Below are positions 41,111 to 48,857 of a stretch of DNA of 64,000 bases, piece by piece. The stretch's first letter is position 1. Each line of letters begins with the position of its first letter. This DNA comes from Firmicutes bacterium UBA6806 (lineage in GTDB: Bacteria > Bacillota > Clostridia > Peptostreptococcales > Acidaminobacteraceae), in contig DKFC01000006.1 in NCBI GenBank assembly GCA_002452745.1, forward strand, positions 5,782 through 69,781, read 5' to 3'. Below the pieces are notes generated by a model. The model searched no databases. It had not been told where the DNA came from and saw only the letters and a program-made list of their open reading frames with translations. A program made the translations under genes and the position numbers.

Positions 41111-41893
41111 ATGAGAATGGCAATTGTTGGTGCAGGAACAGGTGGAACAAAGCTGATTGATTTATTCAGCAAAATGAGAGAGGTGGACATCAGATGCGTT
41201 GTTGACCGCAACGGTCAAGCGGGTGGCATGTCGCTTGCCAAGAGCCTGGGAATTAGAACCATAGCAGATATCGGCAACATACCAGATGAGGTAGATATTA
41301 TTATAGAGGCGACTGGAAACACCAGAGTACTTGAAGTGCTCTTAGAGACTTATGGCGGAAGAAAGCGCATCATTCAATCGGATGTGGCAGCACTTTTAAT
41401 TTCTGTGGTGGATCAGCAAGTGGATATAACAAACAGATTGAATTATCAATTGGAACAGATTGCAGATATCAGTGAGAAGCTGCATAAAGGCATGAACTAC
41501 TTTGTATCAGTCACTAAGGATTTACTGGATATCAATCAGCAACTTGTAAGCGCTTCTGAGGAATCTAAGAAGTTTATACTTCAAACAGACGAAATGACCA
41601 GAGCTGTCAATAAGATTACGCAACAAATTAAAATTTTGGGATTAAATGCCAACATAGAAGCGGCGAGAGCTGGAGAGCACGGAAAGGGTTTTTCAGTAGT
41701 GGCAACGGAAGTTCAGAAGATGTCGGATACCACCAGTGAATTTGCGAGCCAAATTTCTGGATTGCTTCAATCCCTTGGAAAAGAAAATGAGCGAATTGCT
41801 GAGGAGGTCTCAAAGTTGGATTATATCGCATCTGAGCAGGAAAAGACAACAGATGGGATGAAGGAAATTGTAAATACGCTGAAATCCATCTAA
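41111..41893 (+). CDS. Soluble chemoreceptor-like protein with N-terminal Rossmann NAD-binding domain
   Basis: A 260-residue protein in two parts. Residues 1-100 are a Rossmann fold: G7-A-G9-T-G11-G12, an acidic residue D32 ending strand 2 (typical of NAD rather than NADP binding) and VDIIIEATGN. Residues about 105-260 are a short methyl-accepting chemotaxis signalling hairpin with the conserved tip LGLNANIEAARAGEHGKGFSVVATEV and heptad-like helices of about 70 residues on both sides. There is no membrane segment or HAMP domain. It should be a cytoplasmic receptor that reports NAD(H) state, or a dehydrogenase-like ligand, to CheA/CheW; this is inference. AGGAGG precedes the ATG. It is divergent from the NADH-oxidising Nqr operon. 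Confidence 0.88.
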   Translation: MRMAIVGAGTGGTKLIDLFSKMREVDIRCVVDRNGQAGGMSLAKSLGIRTIADIGNIPDEVDIIIEATGNTRVLEVLLETYGGRKRIIQSDVAALLISVVDQQVDITNRLNYQLEQIADISEKLHKGMNYFVSVTKDLLDINQQLVSASEESKKFILQTDEMTRAVNKITQQIKILGLNANIEAARAGEHGKGFSVVATEVQKMSDTTSEFASQISGLLQSLGKENERIAEEVSKLDYIASEQEKTTDGMKEIVNTLKSI

Positions 41894-41931
41894 TGCTCAA
41901 GGATGATAAGTTAATTAAAGAGAGGTAATTC

Positions 41932-43140
41932 ATGAAATATAGAACTGTTCTGAGGAGCGGTGAAAAAGTTTCTGTTTTGGGCTATGGTGGGATGAGATTT
42001 CCTGTGAAAGCAGGTATCATTGATGAGGAAAAGGCAAAAGCGCAATTGAGAAGTGCCATTGATAGAGGTGTCAATTATATTGACACCGCTTATTTTTATC
42101 ACGGTGGTCAAAGCGAATCCTTTATTGGACGGGCTTTGAAGGATGGTTACAGAGAGAGGGTAAACCTTGCAACCAAAATGCCGCCTTGGTCTGTTCATAA
42201 AGAGTCTGATCTGGAATTGATCTTTGAGGACCAGCGAAGAAAATTGATGGTGGACGACATAGATTTTTACCTTTTACATGCAGTCAATCGAGAAAGCTGG
42301 GAGAAGTTTCAAGCGGTGAATGCACTGGATTTTCTGACTGGTTTGAAGGCATCGGGTAAAATTCGCCATGTTGGCTTTTCTTTTCACGGAGATAGAGCGC
42401 TTTTCAAGGAAGTTATTGACGCATACCCCTGGGACTTTTGTCAAATTCAGTACAATATTTTAGACGATATGAACCAAGCTGGAACAGAAGGACTGAAATA
42501 TGCAGCTTCTAAAGAAATCGCCGTATTTGTTATGGAACCCCTTAGAGGTGGCAATCTCGTCAGAAAAATACCTCAGGAAGTCTTGAAGATTTATGATGAC
42601 ATGATGCCTCATCGCAAGCCTGTGGAATGGGCTTTACAGTGGATTTGGAATCAGCCTGAAGTGACCATGATCTTATCGGGTATGACTGAAGATGAACATT
42701 TGGATGAAAACATTTTGTATGCAGATAGATCGGGAGTTGACAGTCTATCTGAGATGCATCTAGAGGCACTGCACAGAGTCAAGGAGACTTATCAAAGCCT
42801 TCTCAAAGTACCGTGCACAGGGTGTCAGTACTGTATGCCATGTCCTTTTGGCGTGGATATTCCAAGATGTTTTGATCTCTACAATTCGATTTTTCTCTTG
42901 AATCAGAAGAATATGAAGGGATTCTATTGGCTTCAGCTGGGTGGGGCAAATGGTGCGCCATCTTATGCATCACTCTGCAAAGAGTGCGGAAAATGTGTCA
43001 AACTATGCCCTCAGGGAATTGCAATTCCTGAGGAACTCAGGATAGTGAGGGATTATATGGAGACGCCGCTTATGAAACCCGCCATTGCCGGCAGTAAGTT
43101 GATTTTGGGAATTCAGAAAAAGTTTGCACGGAGAAAGTAA
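41932..43140 (+). CDS. Aldo/keto reductase with C-terminal 2x[4Fe-4S] ferredoxin domain
   Basis: A 402-residue protein with an AKR barrel (residues about 1-275) containing the tetrad D51, Y56, K82 and H116. A C-terminal ferredoxin-like region carries CTGCQYCMPCPFGVDIPRC and CKECGKCVKLCP, enough cysteines for two 4Fe-4S clusters. This fused family is common in anaerobes; its substrates are largely unknown, and electrons may come from ferredoxin instead of NADPH. AGAGAGG precedes the ATG. It follows the Rossmann-chemoreceptor gene by 38 bp and may be cotranscribed. Confidence 0.9.
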   Translation: MKYRTVLRSGEKVSVLGYGGMRFPVKAGIIDEEKAKAQLRSAIDRGVNYIDTAYFYHGGQSESFIGRALKDGYRERVNLATKMPPWSVHKESDLELIFEDQRRKLMVDDIDFYLLHAVNRESWEKFQAVNALDFLTGLKASGKIRHVGFSFHGDRALFKEVIDAYPWDFCQIQYNILDDMNQAGTEGLKYAASKEIAVFVMEPLRGGNLVRKIPQEVLKIYDDMMPHRKPVEWALQWIWNQPEVTMILSGMTEDEHLDENILYADRSGVDSLSEMHLEALHRVKETYQSLLKVPCTGCQYCMPCPFGVDIPRCFDLYNSIFLLNQKNMKGFYWLQLGGANGAPSYASLCKECGKCVKLCPQGIAIPEELRIVRDYMETPLMKPAIAGSKLILGIQKKFARRK

Positions 43141-43252
43141 AGAGAATAAATAAAATCAAAGATGATGAATGAAGGATAGTCTGGGTATATATGTCACAAA
43201 TTAACTCAGAAGCCTGAGAAAATAGTTAAATTTAATTTAGAGGTGAAATGAT

Positions 43253-44185
43253 TTGAAGAACAGACTTTTGCTGAGTCGCGAAGCCATGCTTTTGGATTCA
43301 CCACTCTACATTGCAAAGAGTTTTCTAAGTGTTTTGACAGCGTATTTGCTATTTTCCAGACACTCAATTATTGGCAAGGACATGATTTCGGTCTTATTTG
43401 GAATGATGCTGACTTTAGAGCCCATCATGATTTCAGGACTCAGAAGCGGGATCTCTCAGATAAAGGCATCATGGGTTGGCGGCGTTACAACTGCGTTGAT
43501 TGTTTCAGTATTTGGCATCAATTGGTTGACGATTCCGCTTGCGGTGTCGGTGACGATTTACATTTCACTGATTGACAATTACAGAGAAGTCTCGCCAGTG
43601 GCTATTTTCACAGCGATTTATATGACTCAGTATGTTCAGTATAATGATTTTGGAATGCCAAGCGTTCTTTTGACGCTGAGACTCCGGTTGCTAGCTCTGG
43701 GTGCAGGGATTATAATTGCCATTTTTTACAATTATCTATTTTCGAAGTTCTTTTATAAGAAGATGGTTCACAAGCGCATTGTCTATGTTCTTGAAAAACT
43801 TTTAGGATTTATTGAAGGGTACGAAACTGCTGAAACGCAGGTGGACTACATAAAACTCAAAGAGGATGCCATGTCTCTTTTGAAAGAGTCCGACTATATA
43901 TTTAACGATTTTCAGGATTTGAGTGTACAGACTCAGATTTCAAGACAAGCGGCAATTGTAACAGAACTTAAGAACATGACACTTTATTTTCTGGATGCAG
44001 TGCTTTACGCAAGTATGCCTCAAAATAGCAAGATTTCACTGAAAGGCGTAGCTGGGGAACTAAAAAAAGCAAGTGATAAATTGATTCGTCCTTCGGAGAG
44101 TGATACTATAGAAATTAGAGAAGCTCAAGAAGAGGATCATTATTATGTCAAGGCACTTTTAAAGAGCGTGCAGAAAATTGTATGA
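43253..44185 (+). CDS. FUSC/aromatic acid exporter (ArAE_1)-like membrane protein
   Basis: A 310-residue protein with about six N-terminal membrane helices (residues about 20-165) and a helical cytoplasmic C-terminal half (about 170-310). This matches the ArAE_1/DUF939 layout of FUSC-type proteins, some of which export aromatic acids. The substrate is not predictable. The start is a TTG at 43253 with AGAGGTG eight bases upstream. An overlapping ATG at 43248 is out of frame and ends at once. It stands in a loose run of same-strand genes with bacteriohemerythrin and a DUF624 protein. Confidence 0.75.
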   Translation: MKNRLLLSREAMLLDSPLYIAKSFLSVLTAYLLFSRHSIIGKDMISVLFGMMLTLEPIMISGLRSGISQIKASWVGGVTTALIVSVFGINWLTIPLAVSVTIYISLIDNYREVSPVAIFTAIYMTQYVQYNDFGMPSVLLTLRLRLLALGAGIIIAIFYNYLFSKFFYKKMVHKRIVYVLEKLLGFIEGYETAETQVDYIKLKEDAMSLLKESDYIFNDFQDLSVQTQISRQAAIVTELKNMTLYFLDAVLYASMPQNSKISLKGVAGELKKASDKLIRPSESDTIEIREAQEEDHYYVKALLKSVQKIV

Positions 44186-44209
44186 GGTGAGACGAGGAGG
44201 TATGATTAA

Positions 44210-44614
44210 ATGCAATGGGATGAGAGTTTATCTGTACAAAATGAAAAGATCGACAGTCAGCATAGGCAGCTTTTTAGTCTGGCGACACAGTTAGAAGATT
44301 TGTTTGAAACCTATTCAGAATCAAATTATGATTACGATGAAATTATCAGGATTATTGTAAAACTGCACCTTTATACCATATATCACTTTGAAACTGAGGA
44401 GAAGATTTTAGAAGATGCTGGGTACCCAGGACTGATTCTGCATAAAAAAGAGCATCAACGATTTGTTCAGTTTCTTGAAAACATCAAACCAGATGAAATT
44501 GACAAGGATCAGTATCAGACACTTTTAGACTTGCTGGCATTTGTCGTCAACTGGATAATGTCACATGTAAAGGGAACAGATTCAGCTTATGTTCCATTTA
44601 TAACTGAGGAATAG
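44210..44614 (+). CDS. Bacteriohemerythrin
   Basis: A 134-residue four-helix-bundle protein with the di-iron ligand set: DSQHRQLF, HLYTIYHFETEEKIL, HKKEHQRF and SHVKGTDSAY. Hemerythrins bind O2 (or NO) reversibly. In anaerobes they serve in oxygen sensing, scavenging or delivery to receptors. A ribosome site GAGGAGG precedes the ATG. The nearby soluble chemoreceptor and other stress-type genes make a role in oxygen response plausible, but the genes are not adjacent. Confidence 0.92.
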   Translation: MQWDESLSVQNEKIDSQHRQLFSLATQLEDLFETYSESNYDYDEIIRIIVKLHLYTIYHFETEEKILEDAGYPGLILHKKEHQRFVQFLENIKPDEIDKDQYQTLLDLLAFVVNWIMSHVKGTDSAYVPFITEE

Positions 44615-44635
44615 AAGTCGCAGGAGATAGATAAT

Positions 44636-45292
44636 ATGCATTTTTTTGACATTGACAGCCCTGTTATACGCTTTATGACAGTTGTCTATGAACTGATACT
44701 ATTGAACATTTATTTCTTGGCAACTTGTGTCTTGACGCTTGGGGTTGGAACTGGCGCAGGGATGACTGCCATGATTTATGCCATCTATCATGGACTGAGG
44801 AGAGAAGAGGGAGGCCTCAGAAAACTCTACTTTAAAAGTCTTAAGATGAATTTTAAGCAGGTGACTCCAATATGGATTTTAATGATGTTCATAGCGGGTG
44901 TGGCTGTTTTCAATATCTTAAATGTAGGCATCGTCAGAGAACTGGGCTTTGCCCTTATCGCATTTCAATATGTAGTTCTGTATGAGGTCTTTGTTATCTC
45001 TATCTATCTATTCTGTATTCACGCCAAGTTGCAAATGACAAATTTAGACGCTGTCAAGAGTGCTTTTATCATGTCACATAAGCATTTGGTTTTGACGTTA
45101 TTGCTAATTGCATTTTTTGTCATTGAGACTATTGGCAGTTACATGATTTCGGGACTTTACTTGATTTTGACTTTCAGTCTGTGGGCGTATGTGCTGGAGA
45201 GAGTTGTCCTTGAAGGCGTCATCATCAAAAAATATGTCAGTGAAGACGTTCGAGAGAGTCTTTCTATTGAACCGTTTAAGGAGATGAAATAA
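44636..45292 (+). CDS. DUF624 family membrane protein
   Basis: A 218-residue integral membrane protein with about five or six helices and an N-terminal FFDIDSPVIRFMTVVYELILLN segment followed by TLGVGTGAGMTAMIYA, as in the YesL/DUF624 family. These proteins often lie beside sugar ABC transporters, but none is here. Function is unknown. It starts 21 bp after the hemerythrin gene, and a terminator follows. Confidence 0.78.
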   Translation: MHFFDIDSPVIRFMTVVYELILLNIYFLATCVLTLGVGTGAGMTAMIYAIYHGLRREEGGLRKLYFKSLKMNFKQVTPIWILMMFIAGVAVFNILNVGIVRELGFALIAFQYVVLYEVFVISIYLFCIHAKLQMTNLDAVKSAFIMSHKHLVLTLLLIAFFVIETIGSYMISGLYLILTFSLWAYVLERVVLEGVIIKKYVSEDVRESLSIEPFKEMK

Positions 45293-45298
45293 CAAGTA

Positions 45299-45337
45299 AT
45301 TGGGCATTGCGCAACTGTGTGATGCCCAATGTTTTTA
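45299..45337 (+). terminator. Terminator after the DUF624 gene
   Basis: ATTGGGCAT (45299-45307) pairs perfectly with ATGCCCAAT (45322-45330), followed by GTTTTTA. Confidence 0.85.
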
Positions 45338-45443
45338 TGCATCTTAAGAGTCTTGCAGAAAACGATATATGCATACAGCAAGAGGAGGCGTGTCTAAACG
45401 TCATAGAACCATCTAAGGGCGTTATGATTAAAAAGGTTTTAAA

Positions 45444-46220
45444 TCATTTGATAATTTCGGCGATTGCAAAGATTTCTCTGGAGACTTTGTCGGAGAAGGC
45501 AGACCATCGCAGGTTGATGTATTGACTTTCGTGATTGATATATCTGTTGGTAAATAAGTAAAGGTCATACCCCTTCAGCAATACATTAAAGTACTTAAGG
45601 GTCTTGTTGTGATCTTCTGGATGCACAAAATCTAAAAAAGGTTTTGATCTCAGAGCTTCGATTGACCATCCAAGTTGTTCTGTCCAAGCATCATTGAGTT
45701 CTTTGAAGTAACCGTCAAAGGTGCAGACGCACAGTGGCGTTTCAGAGCTTTTAAACAGAGATAAATCTTCATGATTTTTTAATTTGAGCATCGTTCTGAT
45801 TTTTAGGTTATTTGAGTTGAAGCAGATTTTTTTATGGGGGACGTTGGAAACGGGAAAGACTTTAATATCTTCCATGATCTCAAGCATAAATTGTTCATTG
45901 CCTATTTGGAAACAAATTAGATTCACAGTACAGAGGATGGCATTCCCGTGAGCATCGTTGTGAATCCACTTGTAGTTGTGTTTTTCGTTGCGATTGACCT
46001 CGTCTATGTACTGAATTAATAGGGATTCTGAAGAGACATCGCCTTCTTGGAATTGCGGTGACAAATCCAGAACAGTCTGCCCAATTAGAATCTGCTTGTC
46101 CAGTGAAAAAAGCTCTGCAGCAAGAGAATTGATGGCAACGACCCTAAGTCCATCCAAAATTAAGAGCGGTTTATCCAGTTTGGTAAAAAAGTGAATGACC
46201 TCGTCAATTTTTTTAAACAT
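45444..46220 (-). CDS. PAS-PAS protein without an output domain
   Basis: A 258-residue protein with two PAS-like domains: residues about 8-125, and about 155-258 (CVCTFDGYFKELNDAWTEQLGWS, then FLDFVHPEDHNKTLKYF). It ends where a GGDEF, kinase or HTH domain would normally begin. I looked for a continuation beyond the stop and found none, so it is either a stand-alone sensor/adaptor or a truncated diguanylate cyclase. TTGGAG lies eight bases before the ATG at 46220. It is flanked by oppositely oriented genes. Confidence 0.75.
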   Translation of the reverse strand: MFKKIDEVIHFFTKLDKPLLILDGLRVVAINSLAAELFSLDKQILIGQTVLDLSPQFQEGDVSSESLLIQYIDEVNRNEKHNYKWIHNDAHGNAILCTVNLICFQIGNEQFMLEIMEDIKVFPVSNVPHKKICFNSNNLKIRTMLKLKNHEDLSLFKSSETPLCVCTFDGYFKELNDAWTEQLGWSIEALRSKPFLDFVHPEDHNKTLKYFNVLLKGYDLYLFTNRYINHESQYINLRWSAFSDKVSREIFAIAEIIK

Positions 46221-46327
46221 TAGCAACTCCAATCTAATTCCCATATGTGTACGCCGGTTTTATGGAGTAAATAATACCCATTTTTATCTGTATCAATCTA
46301 TTATTATGGACAAAACGTGGAGGCAAT

Positions 46328-47596
46328 ATGAAACTTCAGACTGTAATAAACATTCTTGATTCTTATGAAAAGGAAAATATTCGAGTGGAGCTAAAGGAAT
46401 CCCAGAAATTCATCACTGGAGAAGATCGCTTTGAAGGCAAGGAAATGGCGTCCATTATTGTGTCTTTTGCCAATCGAGAAGGAGGCATGCTAATCGTTGG
46501 GGTAAAAGACGATGGTACTTTTGAGGGGGAGCATATCTTCGATAAATTTTCGGTGCAGGATAAAAATGGATTCGATAAGTTCAAGGAATATATCGAAAAT
46601 ATTTGTAAGGATAGCATCAGCCCGCAAATTTTTGTGGAGTCCTTTCTCTTCAAGATAGAGGGGCATGATGTGGCAGTTATTAAGATTCCCAAAAGATTGT
46701 CGATTCCACATGCAGTTGTCTCGAAACATGAAGGGAGTATTGTCAGGACGAGGGAGTATTATATAAGAACAACTCATGGAAAAGCGTTGGTGAGTGACAG
46801 ACATCTGGAATGGCTTTTTAACAATACCGATTTGCCCAGAATTTTTTCGGAAGCTGTTGTTGAAATCACTGTTGACAAAAATCTAATGAGGGTTCCCAGA
46901 CGTCTAGGGGCTTTTGAAAGGTTTCCCACTCAGCCCCAGGAGTATCATTCTCTAAATCGCTATTTAAACGTCATATCGCCTGAGACTCTGAAGCGATTAA
47001 AGCGAAGATTGATAGATCGAGAGCGATTGATTCGAGAAATTTTGATTTATTCAATTATCCGTTCTGTGGATTTCAAGTCAGATCATAATAAATCTCTACC
47101 AACACCCAGTGAAAAAATGATAATGAACAGCTATATGGGGGAGGGAATCAGCCATATTATTCACCAGAGAGATAACCTTTGGTCTGTGCCATTTGGAACC
47201 AGCATGAAGATAAAATCGACAAAGGAAGGGGCAATTTTAAAATTTGGAAACAAGAGTATTTTAGGTGTCTTGACATTGAAGACGGTCTCACATACGGAGG
47301 GGGTTAGTGAAATTAATCCGTATGCTCAGATGATTGAGTCCTTAAATCGGTTTGAGACATTTACCATTGCATGTGAATATCAAGTCGATTTCAAATATCC
47401 AGAGGATTTTGACGAAGATTATGATGCTATGTTTGAGTTTGCAAATGCCCTACAGCAAACCTTAAAAGAAAAGTGGGATATTGTTGACCACTTTAATGGT
47501 CTGCCCCATTATAAGCTCTTATATGAGATAGATTATAAATTAAATCAACTCATAGATTCTAAAAAGCAAGTAGATAATAAGGGGGAAAAAGGGTGA
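46328..47596 (+). CDS. AlbA_2/Schlafen-type putative DNA- or RNA-binding protein
   Basis: A 422-residue protein. Residues about 15-135 match the AlbA_2 (Schlafen-like) domain: ELKESQKFITGEDRFEGKEMASIIVSFANREGGMLIVGV is the recognisable stretch (only partly conserved runs), followed by VIKIPKR. The remainder is unassigned. AlbA_2 proteins are scattered transcription-regulator-like or ATPase-associated proteins, sometimes in defence islands. There are no other defence genes here. GTGGAGG precedes the ATG. It lies just before the pilus locus but is not evidently part of it. Confidence 0.75.
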   Translation: MKLQTVINILDSYEKENIRVELKESQKFITGEDRFEGKEMASIIVSFANREGGMLIVGVKDDGTFEGEHIFDKFSVQDKNGFDKFKEYIENICKDSISPQIFVESFLFKIEGHDVAVIKIPKRLSIPHAVVSKHEGSIVRTREYYIRTTHGKALVSDRHLEWLFNNTDLPRIFSEAVVEITVDKNLMRVPRRLGAFERFPTQPQEYHSLNRYLNVISPETLKRLKRRLIDRERLIREILIYSIIRSVDFKSDHNKSLPTPSEKMIMNSYMGEGISHIIHQRDNLWSVPFGTSMKIKSTKEGAILKFGNKSILGVLTLKTVSHTEGVSEINPYAQMIESLNRFETFTIACEYQVDFKYPEDFDEDYDAMFEFANALQQTLKEKWDIVDHFNGLPHYKLLYEIDYKLNQLIDSKKQVDNKGEKG

Positions 47597-47717
47597 TTTT
47601 GTCAAAAAAACGTAATATTTTTCAAAAAAAGAATTGCCTGACCTTTTTAAGTATGCTTTAATTAGAAAGTAGGCATTTTCTGTGAAGATTTTACTACAGT
47701 AATATTGGGAGTATAGA

Positions 47718-48506
47718 ATGATATTTGGTATATATATTTTCTTAGTGGGCCTATGCATTGGGTCGTTTCTAAACGTTTGCATCTATAGGATTCCAGAAGA
47801 TATCAGTATTGTGGCACCTAGATCTAGATGCGGCAGTTGTGAAACAGTACTAAAACCCCTTGATTTAATTCCATTGTTGAGTTATGCTTTTTTAGGAGGA
47901 AAATGTCGGTATTGTGGTGAGCGAATATCGCTTAGATATCCGCTTGTGGAATTGGTAACAGGATTGCTGTTCCTACTTGCATACCTTCAATTTGGAATGA
48001 CGATTACAATGGTTGGGTCCATGTGTTTCATCGCACTGTTAATCACTGTATTTTTTATTGATTTCGATCACATGATTATTCCAAATGAACTGGTGGCATT
48101 GGGAATTGTAATTGGACTTGCAATAAATGTCTATCTTTGGATAGGCGGTCAATATACGATGTTTTTTCTTTCGAGTAAATCGTCAGGCATTATCGGTGCA
48201 CTTGTTGGAAGCGGCATCTTGCTATTGATTTCCATTATATCTTCTCTGATATATGGTGGGCAATCAGCTATTGGGATGGGTGATGTCAAGCTGTTTGCAG
48301 TGATTGGCCTTTTCTTGGGATGGGAGCTTACTTTGCTGACGCTGTGGCTGTCATTCATTATTGGCGGGATTATAGGTGTTGTTTTAATATTCGTATTCAA
48401 AATGGATAGAAAGGCAGCAATTCCCTTTGGCCCCTTTATTGTGACAGCGGCTTTTGTGTCGATGTTCGTTGGTAGCAAATTGATATTTATGCTGTTTGGG
48501 ATTTAA
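47718..48506 (+). CDS. pilD: Prepilin peptidase / N-methyltransferase
   Basis: A 262-residue A24-family aspartyl peptidase with about eight membrane helices. It carries the N-terminal GSFLNVCIYRIP, two zinc-binding cysteine pairs (CGSC, CRYCGE) and both catalytic aspartates, in FFIDFDHMIIPNE and GMGDVKLF. It cleaves prepilins after glycine and methylates the new N-terminal residue. It serves the prepilin genes at 52926, 55156 and 56633. The ribosome site (GGGAG) is weak. It precedes the c-di-GMP riboswitch and so is transcribed separately from the other pil genes. Confidence 0.95.
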   Translation: MIFGIYIFLVGLCIGSFLNVCIYRIPEDISIVAPRSRCGSCETVLKPLDLIPLLSYAFLGGKCRYCGERISLRYPLVELVTGLLFLLAYLQFGMTITMVGSMCFIALLITVFFIDFDHMIIPNELVALGIVIGLAINVYLWIGGQYTMFFLSSKSSGIIGALVGSGILLLISIISSLIYGGQSAIGMGDVKLFAVIGLFLGWELTLLTLWLSFIIGGIIGVVLIFVFKMDRKAAIPFGPFIVTAAFVSMFVGSKLIFMLFGI

Positions 48507-48580
48507 AAAGAAGGTTCAATGGGACTGGTGGGATAGGACTTTTGAACTAAAAAAAGTAGGCATTATTTCTTGGTTTGTAT

Positions 48581-48609
48581 TTACTAAAGTGGGTCTACTG
48601 TGGTATAAT
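48581..48609 (+). promoter_or_regulatory. Promoter of the pil operon riboswitch
   Basis: TTACTA (48581-48586), a 17-bp spacer and TATAAT (48604-48609). Transcription would begin at about 48616, at the first base of the riboswitch. Confidence 0.65.
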
Positions 48610-48616
48610 ATGATAA

Positions 48617-48700
48617 ATCTATATTTTGGGCAAACTATTTGAAAAAATAGGACGCAAAGCATGAAGTCTAAGATTTGGGTGGGTATCTAAATTATGATGG
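48617..48700 (+). ncRNA. Cyclic-di-GMP-I (GEMM) riboswitch
   Basis: The GEMM core is present: GGGCAAACTATTTGAAAAAA-type first stem, GGACGCAAAGC, and a second stem with GGGTGGGTATCT. The conserved GCAAAC, the GNRA-like tetraloop region and the CGCAAAGC tetraloop receptor are all recognisable. A terminator follows at 48704, so c-di-GMP probably acts by transcription control of the pilus operon. ON or OFF logic cannot be read with certainty. Confidence 0.9.
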
Positions 48701-48703
48701 TTC

Positions 48704-48733
48704 GGCTGCAGTTTTTACTGCGGCCTTTTTTAT
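48704..48733 (+). terminator. Terminator downstream of the c-di-GMP riboswitch
   Basis: GGCTGCAG (48704-48711) pairs with CTGCGGCC (48718-48725, one wobble), followed by six T. The rest of the gap to 48857 holds only the pilB ribosome site. Confidence 0.88.
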
Positions 48734-48857
48734 TTTCTAAAGTTGATGAAGAGCCTTCAAAATTTGAGGTTGCATAGTTTTAACAGAAATTCAAGATAGA
48801 TATTACATACGATGTGTATAGTGGATATAAGCGATTTGTTTAGATAGAGGTAATATT

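Noticed and set aside
45307..45525. 72-codon plus-strand frame after the DUF624 gene
   Set aside because: It starts inside the terminator hairpin and runs opposite the end of the PAS gene; no ribosome site.
46328..47596. AlbA_2/Schlafen protein together with the SNF2 helicase as a defence island
   Set aside because: The two genes are more than 23 kb apart and no methylase, nuclease or toxin gene accompanies either.
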